From IMG/VR virus record IMGVR_UViG_3300025769_001086, positions 1 to 20,563 of that record: a stretch of 20,563 nt of DNA. The stretch is one strand, 5' to 3'. This document shows positions 15,820-20,563 of this stretch, piece by piece. The translations under genes and the position numbers were made by a program. Numbering within the stretch: position 1 is the stretch's first letter; each line of letters begins with the position of its first letter. The stretch is from a virus. Below the pieces are notes generated by a model. That model was not told the origin of the DNA. It worked only from the letters and a program-made list of their open reading frames with translations, and ran no database searches.

Positions 15820-16379
15820 TGGCAAGAGGTTTATTTATATCAGAGAAGTACGTAAAAGAGAATAGCGTTATAGACGATAACGTAGACATGAAGTTGATAC
15901 AGCCTACTATTTGGCAATGTCAAAAGCAGTATATCGAAGCGTATTTAGGCACTCAACTATACGACGACATTAATAGTAAGGTTGTAGCATCAACTTTAGC
16001 GGGAGACGATTTAACTTTAGTTAACGATTATATTGCGGACTCCTTACTTTATTGGGTTGTGTACGAGTTGCAAGTATCGTTATTATTTAAAATGCGTAAC
16101 GTTGGAACTTCTACAGAGCGTTCAGATTTTAGCAATCCAGTAGACTTAAAGCAATTAGCAAGAGTAGAGAATAGGTTTAAAAAGAAAGCAGAGTATTTTA
16201 GCGAGCGTTTAACGGCTTATCTTTGCGCTAATACAGATTTATACCCTTTGTACTTAATAACGTCAGAGAGCGACGATTTATTGCCAGAGAGCGCAAAGCC
16301 TACTACTTCAGTTTTCTTAGGATCAACCGCTATGCCTAAGTGTAATAAATACCTTTATACAACCAATCCAGATGAGTAG
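15819..16379 (+). CDS. Head-completion / connector protein
   Basis: 186 residues, an all-helical protein in the place expected for the gp6-like adaptor that joins the portal to the tail. The motifs VDMKLIQPTIWQCQKQYIEA at 23-42, YLGTQLYDDI at 42-51 and the Lys-rich helix ENRFKKKAEYFSERLTAY (about 116-133) match DUF6712-type Bacteroidetes-phage head-completion proteins that I recall. Its Cys residues (33, 135, 174) are scattered with no metal-binding pattern. The start overlaps the preceding stop and its end overlaps a further small frame, keeping the tight operon. Confidence 0.68.
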   Translation: MARGLFISEKYVKENSVIDDNVDMKLIQPTIWQCQKQYIEAYLGTQLYDDINSKVVASTLAGDDLTLVNDYIADSLLYWVVYELQVSLLFKMRNVGTSTERSDFSNPVDLKQLARVENRFKKKAEYFSERLTAYLCANTDLYPLYLITSESDDLLPESAKPTTSVFLGSTAMPKCNKYLYTTNPDE

Positions 16380-16497
16380 TTTTAAAAAGATTGATAAAAA
16401 GATAGTTGAATATTATGCTAACCTACAACAAAATAATAAGCCTAAACGAAGAGTTCGCGGAAGCTCATCATCAAATAAAAACATTCGGAAACGGTGA
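16372..16497 (+). CDS. Small basic overlapping ORF, possible gene
   Basis: 41 residues ([20 protein letters not shown], then a basic Ser/Arg tail NIRKR), starting eight bases before the upstream stop and running in another frame across the first 83 bases of the next gene. The N-terminal half reads like a short helix, while the rest is low-complexity basic. The start spacing resembles other overlapped genes here, but the long overlap and short size make it uncertain. No function can be assigned. Confidence 0.33.
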   Translation: MSSFKKIDKKIVEYYANLQQNNKPKRRVRGSSSSNKNIRKR

Positions 16498-17077
16498 GGC
16501 TTATAAGTTAACTCAACACTCTAAGCAAGATTGGTTTAACTATCCTGTTATGTGGGTAGAAGACCTTTCTAGCACGGTTAATGATAGAGACTTTGAGTTT
16601 AATTTTAGGGTTTATTTTGTTCAACAAGTAGCGACTTTAAAAGACCGAGAAGAAGACCAATTAACGGTTAACTATACAGAAGCAAAGTCTAACATGATAG
16701 ACTGTGCAACAGACTTGCTTTCCTTTTGGGCTAAAGATTTAAACTATCCCGAATTAAATTTAATCAAATCAACAAGTATTCAAACATTCGAGGATGACTG
16801 GGACGATTTAGTAACTGGATGTTGGGTTGATTTAAAGATTAAACAAGGGTTTAGATACAATAAATGCGCTATCCCTATGGCTGGGGTAACACCTCCCCCT
16901 TCTGAATGCGCGCCAGTTTCCATATTCGAAAACGGAATATTTTTAGAAAACGTTCCTAGCGGTGGAACTTACTCATATACTACTGCGACTTACGATTATG
17001 ATTTATTTTTCGATGGTGTAGATACTGGTGAGAATGTAACGGTAGACGGTACGGATATAACAATAAATTTAAGATAA
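16415..17077 (+). CDS. Neck / tail-terminator-like protein
   Basis: 220 residues from the ATG at 16415 ([20 protein letters not shown]); the TTG at 16406 is less likely. Residues 1-150 have the alpha/beta pattern of small tail-terminator proteins, with [20 protein letters not shown] at 46-55 and [14 protein letters not shown]-like strands, then a CATDLLSFW helix. Such proteins cap the tail tube and dock it to the head. The last 60 residues (from [20 protein letters not shown]) are a separate beta-rich add-on that repeats a theme common at the C-terminus of Bacteroidetes-phage virion proteins. The final A of its stop is the first base of the next ATG. The tail-terminator call rests on context and general pattern. 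Confidence 0.5.
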   Translation: MLTYNKIISLNEEFAEAHHQIKTFGNGEAYKLTQHSKQDWFNYPVMWVEDLSSTVNDRDFEFNFRVYFVQQVATLKDREEDQLTVNYTEAKSNMIDCATDLLSFWAKDLNYPELNLIKSTSIQTFEDDWDDLVTGCWVDLKIKQGFRYNKCAIPMAGVTPPPSECAPVSIFENGIFLENVPSGGTYSYTTATYDYDLFFDGVDTGENVTVDGTDITINLR

Positions 17078-18018
17078 TGCCAACGATAAATATACAAGGT
17101 AATGTGGTAACTCAAACATCAGCGGCTTGGGCTTTAGATGCTACGGTTTACTCTAATAAGACTATTTTAGTAACTTCCGATTTATTCTATTCAGCAACAG
17201 ACCAACCACGGTTTAAATTCGCTAATGGTGTAGACGTATGGAGCGCTTTAGATTATGTACCAGAGGGAGCGACTGGTGGAGTTGATACGGTAACGGGTGA
17301 CGGTGTAGGGGGTACGGCTACAGATGTAGTAATGACTTTCCCAACGCCAGCGGAGATAGGAGCGAAAGCAGACTTTACAGAAAACACGGCTTTTAATAAA
17401 AACTTTGGAAGTTCAGCGGGTGAAGTTTGTGAGGGTAACGATTCAAGGTTAAGCGATTCAAGAACGCCAACGGGTTCGGCTGGTGGAGATTTAACTGGTA
17501 CTTATCCGAATCCAACTTTAGATGTCAGCGGAGTAACAGCAGGAAGCTATACAAATGCAAATATTACCGTAGACGCTAAGGGGCGCGTAACAGTAGCCGC
17601 AAATGGTTCTGGAGGTGCCAATACAAATGTCATCATGTTCAGTCATACATCTGGAACAAATTTAGCGGATAGTTCTGATTACTTTATAACAGCGGGCACA
17701 GCTATGGGGAACACTTCTAACAGTAGTGTAAAAATGCCCATTCCAGCAGGAACTCTAACAGGGTATTCAATTGTTTCATACGTTGGTGGTGCTTTTGCAA
17801 CTTCTGAAGCGGCTGACGTTTCTTTTGTTTGGAATGATGGAGCAAACGAGGAGCTTTTAAGCGGGTCTGTAATGTTCGACGCTAGAAACAATAAATACGT
17901 AGGTACTAAATCGGTATCGGTTGCGGAGTCTTACGGATGGGTAAGATTAGATACGCCAGTTTACACAACTAACCCAACAGCAGCCAAAATAATTATACTA
18001 CTAACGTTTGAAATATGA
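17077..18018 (+). CDS. Tail fibre-like protein
   Basis: 313 residues. The middle holds [18 protein letters not shown] and then [19 protein letters not shown], a well-known tail-fibre repeat motif found in many phage and prophage fibres. The N-terminal 80 residues ([20 protein letters not shown]) are likely the virion-attachment part and the C-terminal 110 residues, beta-rich and ending [19 protein letters not shown], the distal part. The likely role is host-surface binding. Lying between the neck and lysis genes, it is well away from the tail-tip genes at the left of the window. A four-base ATGA overlap joins it to the next gene. Confidence 0.66.
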   Translation: MPTINIQGNVVTQTSAAWALDATVYSNKTILVTSDLFYSATDQPRFKFANGVDVWSALDYVPEGATGGVDTVTGDGVGGTATDVVMTFPTPAEIGAKADFTENTAFNKNFGSSAGEVCEGNDSRLSDSRTPTGSAGGDLTGTYPNPTLDVSGVTAGSYTNANITVDAKGRVTVAANGSGGANTNVIMFSHTSGTNLADSSDYFITAGTAMGNTSNSSVKMPIPAGTLTGYSIVSYVGGAFATSEAADVSFVWNDGANEELLSGSVMFDARNNKYVGTKSVSVAESYGWVRLDTPVYTTNPTAAKIIILLTFEI

Positions 18019-18242
18019 TAAAAATACACACATATAAACTACAAGGTAATGGTTCGGATAGTTGGCACGTTGATGTACATAATTGCGAAACAGAAGCACA
18101 AGCAACTAGAGAAAATAGAATTAGCCGTGAGATAGTTTTTAATGACCCTACAAAACCAGAAGCCGTTTCAATGGATAACTTTGATTTATCAACAATAACA
18201 AGCGAACAATTAAACCAACTTAAAAACCTATTGGGATTATAA
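18015..18242 (+). CDS. Small protein after tail fibre, unknown function
   Basis: 75 residues ([20 protein letters not shown]), with a beta-prone N-terminal half with two short strands and a C-terminal amphipathic segment [13 protein letters not shown]. There is no signal peptide or membrane helix. It overlaps the fibre stop by four bases and precedes the membrane protein of the lysis cassette by 12 bases. It could be a fibre-assembly chaperone by position only; I do not recognise a family. Confidence 0.6.
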   Translation: MIKIHTYKLQGNGSDSWHVDVHNCETEAQATRENRISREIVFNDPTKPEAVSMDNFDLSTITSEQLNQLKNLLGL

Positions 18243-18254
18243 ATTTAAAATAAA

Positions 18255-18536
18255 ATGAACAAAGAACAAGCTCAGGAGGTAGTTAAAATAATAAACGAAG
18301 CAAACACTGGAAATTGGATTCCAATTGCAATTGTGGGCTCTTTGTTTGGAATTATTATCGTATTGCTATTATACATTTATAATCGAGATAGAAAAATTAG
18401 TCTATATAAGCACAGAGATATTGATGAAATTCAATCTAGGTTGAGTTCTAACAATGAAAAGTTAACAATTTTGGTTAATCGGCACGATGTTAAGTTAGAA
18501 GAACACGACAAAAGATTAGAAAAAATAGAAAGGTAA
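18255..18536 (+). CDS. Single-helix membrane protein, holin-like candidate
   Basis: 93 residues: a short polar N-terminus, one clear transmembrane helix at about 21-43 (WIPIAIVGSLFGIIIVLLLY) followed by a charged, coiled-coil-prone domain of some 48 residues (NRDRKISLYKHRDIDEIQSR). A membrane protein placed just before the endolysin is expected to be a holin or lysis regulator that opens or controls the inner membrane. Its layout, one helix plus a coiled coil, is also shared by some inner-membrane spanin subunits, so the exact lysis role is open. A second holin candidate lies after the endolysin. Confidence 0.62.
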   Translation: MNKEQAQEVVKIINEANTGNWIPIAIVGSLFGIIIVLLLYIYNRDRKISLYKHRDIDEIQSRLSSNNEKLTILVNRHDVKLEEHDKRLEKIER

Positions 18537-18567
18537 TTCATAAAAAAATGAATAAAAACCGTAAATC

Positions 18568-18981
18568 ATGAGAGAAATAAACTACATTGCAATTCATTGT
18601 TCAGCGACAAAACCATCTATGGACGTTCCAATTGAAAGGGTGCGCGATTGGCATTTAAAACGTGGTTGGTCGGATATTGGCTATCATTATTACATACGTC
18701 GAAATGGTGCTATCTTCTTAGGTAGAGATTTAAAGACTCCAGGCGCACACGTTAGAGGATTTAATAACGAGTCAATCGGTATCTGTTATGAGGGGGGAAT
18801 AGACGAACAAGGCAAAGCAGAAGATAACAGAACTAAAGAACAAAAGCAAGCTTTAAAAAACTTATTAATAGTATTAAAGCAAAGATTCCCGCAGGCAGTT
18901 ATAAAAGGACACAGAGACTTCCCAAACGTATCTAAGTCTTGTCCTTGCTTTGATGCTGAATTAGAATACAGTGATATATGA
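18568..18981 (+). CDS. Endolysin: N-acetylmuramoyl-L-alanine amidase
   Basis: 137 residues, matching the Amidase_2 (T7 lysozyme-like) family, which cuts the bond between MurNAc and L-Ala of peptidoglycan at lysis. Zinc-ligand motifs are visible: H10 in YIAIHCSATK, H115 in KGHRDF and C125 in KSCPCFD; Y40/Y41 in DIGYHYYI is the usual catalytic position region. The length is short and compact, and no signal peptide or cell-wall-binding domain is seen, so export probably depends on a holin. The stop overlaps the start of the next gene (ATGA). Confidence 0.92.
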   Translation: MREINYIAIHCSATKPSMDVPIERVRDWHLKRGWSDIGYHYYIRRNGAIFLGRDLKTPGAHVRGFNNESIGICYEGGIDEQGKAEDNRTKEQKQALKNLLIVLKQRFPQAVIKGHRDFPNVSKSCPCFDAELEYSDI

Positions 18982-19157
18982 CATTTTTTAAAGATCACAA
19001 AAACAAAGATAGCGTTATGAGGTTAGGGTTTTATACTTTAATCTTAGGAGGGTTGATATTCGCTTTTATTTATCCTAGCGAGCATACAGGTTACTTAGGT
19101 ATATTAGCAGCAGCTGTTGGTATGAAGTGGCAACAAAACCGTAGCGAAAATGCGTAA
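18978..19157 (+). CDS. Two-helix small membrane protein, holin candidate
   Basis: 59 residues (MTFFKDHKNKDSVMRLGFYT), with a charged N-terminus and two hydrophobic segments at about 14-32 (LGFYTLILGGLIFAFIY) and 36-50 (TGYLGILAAAVGMKW) separated by a short polar turn (PSEH). It fits a small class II-type holin with both termini inside, and it lies next to the amidase as holins usually do. It overlaps the amidase stop by four bases and the next gene by eight. No similar sequence is known to me, so the call rests on topology and position. Confidence 0.6.
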   Translation: MTFFKDHKNKDSVMRLGFYTLILGGLIFAFIYPSEHTGYLGILAAAVGMKWQQNRSENA

Positions 19158-19482
19158 ATATATCCCCTACGCGATTATAATCGTTTTAACAGTAGTTTTT
19201 ACGATGATCTATACAAGTATATCAAAAGAAAAAGAAAGTCTCTTAGAATCAAGATTAGAGCTATTAAACAAGGTCAGAGAATTAAGGTTTAAGTACGAAC
19301 GTTTAGAAAACGAAAAAACTATCCTGAAACAAGAACGGGATATGTTAGAACTAAAAATCAAAGATTATGAAAGCGAAAACGACTCTATTATTAACTCGGT
19401 TAAGTCTGCTCATATTGCTAGGAATTACGCAGCCGTCGATAGTATCGGGGCAAGCATCCTTAAACGATTGCGACACCGTTAA
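19150..19482 (+). CDS. Inner-membrane spanin-like protein (Rz-like)
   Basis: 110 residues with an N-terminal transmembrane anchor (about residues 5-24, IPYAIIIVLTVVFTMIYTSI) followed by a long Glu/Lys-rich coiled coil (about 25-82), ending with a basic LKRLRHR tail. This is the build of an Rz-type inner-membrane spanin, which spans the periplasm to fuse inner and outer membranes after the wall is cut. The 3' end contains an out-of-frame start for the next gene, the classical spanin gene layout. Evidence is topology and context; no family motif is known to me. Confidence 0.6.
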   Translation: MRKYIPYAIIIVLTVVFTMIYTSISKEKESLLESRLELLNKVRELRFKYERLENEKTILKQERDMLELKIKDYESENDSIINSVKSAHIARNYAAVDSIGASILKRLRHR

Positions 19483-19777
19483 ACATATTTGCTACTCTGA
19501 TTACGTTCTATTGATTGAATACGCTCAACTAGGTATTAATCATGATAGTATAGTCATTGAACTGCGTAGAGTTATCGTTAACCTGGAAACTCAAAACGAA
19601 TTAACGGAGGATCAAATCCAGCTACTAAAAAAAGAATCCGATTTATTACAAAACCACGTTCGAGAGCAAGACAAAGAACTAGCCGTTAGACAACGCAAGA
19701 TAAAATTTCTACGGTTCTTCGCAACGGCTAGCACTACCTTGTCTGGTGTATTGCTTTTAGTGTTATCTACCTCGTAA
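19367..19777 (+). CDS. Secreted coiled-coil protein, possible spanin partner
   Basis: 136 residues starting inside the spanin-like gene in the +1 frame (overlap 116 bases). Seen: an N-terminal signal peptide (about 1-28, LLLTRLSLLILLGITQP), a periplasmic coiled coil (about 60-108, LTEDQIQLLKKESDLLQNH) and a C-terminal hydrophobic segment (about 115-133, FFATASTTLSGVLLLVLS). It lacks a lipobox Cys at the cleavage site; the first Cys is several residues later, so it is not a standard Rz1 lipoprotein. A signal peptide, coiled coil and C-terminal membrane helix are also the layout of a unimolecular spanin without the lipid anchor. It overlaps the convergent gene's stop by 15 bases. Confidence 0.62.
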   Translation: MKAKTTLLLTRLSLLILLGITQPSIVSGQASLNDCDTVKHICYSDYVLLIEYAQLGINHDSIVIELRRVIVNLETQNELTEDQIQLLKKESDLLQNHVREQDKELAVRQRKIKFLRFFATASTTLSGVLLLVLSTS

Positions 19778-20035
19778 CTCAATAAATTCATTCCAAGTTT
19801 TATCACCTGAGTTTCTAAACTGCATGAATAAATTATAGGACATATCCTCCAAATAAAAATCTGGGTTTGCTAATATTATATTTCTCAACCTAGTAGAACA
19901 ACGTGTGTATAATTTATCCCATTTCGTCCAATCAGTTTTATGCAAATCTCTTAAGATAATACTATCTTTAAGTAATTGCTTATGATAGGATTCAACAATG
20001 TCTAATGCTTTGTTATATTCTATTCTTGTTATCAT
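19763..20035 (-). CDS. Unknown protein, convergent with lysis genes
   Basis: 90 residues on the minus strand (MITRIEYNKALDIVESYHKQ), helical, with an aromatic-rich middle (TDWTKWDKLYTRCSTRLRNI) and no membrane segment or enzyme motif. Its 3' end overlaps the lysis gene by 15 bases tail-to-tail with no terminator visible between them. It is the last of a minus-strand group with the 60-residue gene and the NinG-like gene, 13 bases away, which suggests a DNA-metabolism or early-gene operon. I do not recognise a family. Confidence 0.68.
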   Translation of the reverse strand: MITRIEYNKALDIVESYHKQLLKDSIILRDLHKTDWTKWDKLYTRCSTRLRNIILANPDFYLEDMSYNLFMQFRNSGDKTWNEFIELRGR

Positions 20036-20048
20036 GCTTTTATCGTTG

Positions 20049-20231
20049 TTAATATAAATACTTTTTTTCCCATTTAGCCCAGAACATCTCTATATCTTTC
20101 AAGGCTTTTTTATGTTCTTTCTCGTGCTTCTTTGCGCTTCTTCCGTCCGTTCTAATTGCGGTACGATTACCAGTTAGTACTTCTGATACTTCGCTTATTT
20201 TAGTGTAGCGTGATAATAATTCTTTTTTCAT
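20049..20231 (-). CDS. Small basic protein, unknown function
   Basis: 60 residues (MKKELLSRYTKISEVSEVLT), highly charged and helical with a central basic segment (GRSAKKHEKEHKKALKDIE) and an aromatic C-terminus (FWAKWEKKYLY). It starts one base after the NinG-like stop, so it is almost certainly co-transcribed with it. A nucleic-acid-binding role would fit the charge but is a guess. Confidence 0.58.
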   Translation of the reverse strand: MKKELLSRYTKISEVSEVLTGNRTAIRTDGRSAKKHEKEHKKALKDIEMFWAKWEKKYLY

Positions 20232-20232
20232 G

Positions 20233-20563
20233 TTAATATATTCCTATTATTTGGTTAAAGTAAGTTCGTGCGGTTTTTGGATCGGTTAAACTATACGCGC
20301 TAAAATTCCTGTTTAACTTCCTTACTATTTTTAGTTTATCGTATATCTCCGATTCAGTTAATTTAAGTTCTTTAAACTCGTGCCTAATACCGTTTTGTAA
20401 GTATTCTAGGTACTCATCCCCATATCGTTTTCTTATTCCCTCTGGATATCGTTTTTTATGTTCGCTATCGTATTGGTTACAATGCGCACGAGCCGAATGT
20501 ATATTATGCAAATTAAACCTTAAATGCTCGTTACCTCCAACGTTATGAAAGTGCGCTCCGTCT
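20233..20563 (-). CDS. ninG: NinG-like recombination protein, 5'-truncated by window edge
   Basis: Only the C-terminal 110 residues lie in the window; the reading frame stays open through the right edge, so the first in-window ATG at 20511 is an internal Met position rather than the true start. The edge segment reads DGAHFHNVGGNEHLRFNLHN followed by IHSARAHCNQY, the NinG/HNH-type pattern with a His/Cys-rich metal site (DxAHF...HN.H...CN). NinG of lambda acts in recombination and has an HNH-like core. The C-terminal part is helical (HEFKELKLTESEIYDKLKIV). It belongs to a minus-strand module that runs toward the late genes. Confidence 0.65.
   Translation of the reverse strand, partial: DGAHFHNVGGNEHLRFNLHNIHSARAHCNQYDSEHKKRYPEGIRKRYGDEYLEYLQNGIRHEFKELKLTESEIYDKLKIVRKLNRNFSAYSLTDPKTARTYFNQIIGIY

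Noticed and set aside
16406-16414. TTG start for the neck protein
   Set aside because: The ATG at 16415 gives the expected N-terminus; the extra residues lack support.
1-20563. Diversity-generating retroelement or phase-variable fibre
   Set aside because: No reverse transcriptase, template repeat, invertase or inverted repeat pair around the fibre genes was seen.

Overview
This window is the structural and lysis part of a tailed-phage (Caudoviricetes) or prophage genome whose host is very probably a member of the Bacteroidetes, most likely a flavobacterium. The reasons are the protein families (the major capsid, portal, XkdF-type protease and tail proteins all have the look of Bacteroidetes-phage families), A/T-rich leaders without Shine-Dalgarno sequences, and promoter-like boxes matching the Bacteroidetes TAnnTTTG -7 element. 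Genes are packed tightly with stop/start overlaps such as ATGA and TAATG. No contractile-sheath gene is seen, so a siphovirus-like particle is the best guess. All family assignments were made by eye; no database was searched.

Layout. (1) 1-8564, tail module: a tail assembly chaperone with a strong -1 programmed frameshift signal, an HK97 gp10-like protein, a small basic ORF, a tail protein, a 999-residue baseplate/hub protein ending in a fibre-like region, a second baseplate or tail-tip protein, and the tape measure protein. (2) 8604-9701, a calcineurin-type metallophosphoesterase with all active-site motifs, followed by a TTCG-loop terminator. (3) 9801-10229, about 430 bases with no convincing gene but several hairpins and a possible pseudoknot, downstream of a promoter-like box; this may be a structured leader or ncRNA. 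(4) 10230-17077, head and neck module: protease-scaffold fusion, major capsid protein with terminator, a small structural protein with terminator, two overlapping small genes, a portal with extra C-terminal domains, a hidden 53-residue gene, a head-completion protein and a neck/tail-terminator-like protein. (5) 17077-18242, a fibre-like protein and a small protein. (6) 18255-19777, lysis cassette: membrane protein, Amidase_2 endolysin, a 59-residue two-helix holin candidate, and two overlapping spanin-like genes. (7) 19763-20563, minus strand: two unknown small genes and the 3' part of a NinG-like gene, the edge of a DNA-metabolism module that runs tail-to-tail into the late genes.

Functionally, the right-to-left order (tail, then head, then portal and neck, then lysis) is unusual, since most siphophages place portal-protease-capsid before the tail. 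The best points are the chaperone frameshift (UUUUUUU, with a 103-codon open -1 frame lacking an ATG), the multi-domain portal, the long structured non-coding leader before the protease, and the out-of-frame overlap in the lysis cassette. No tRNA, CRISPR array, insertion sequence, integrase, terminase or attachment site was seen.
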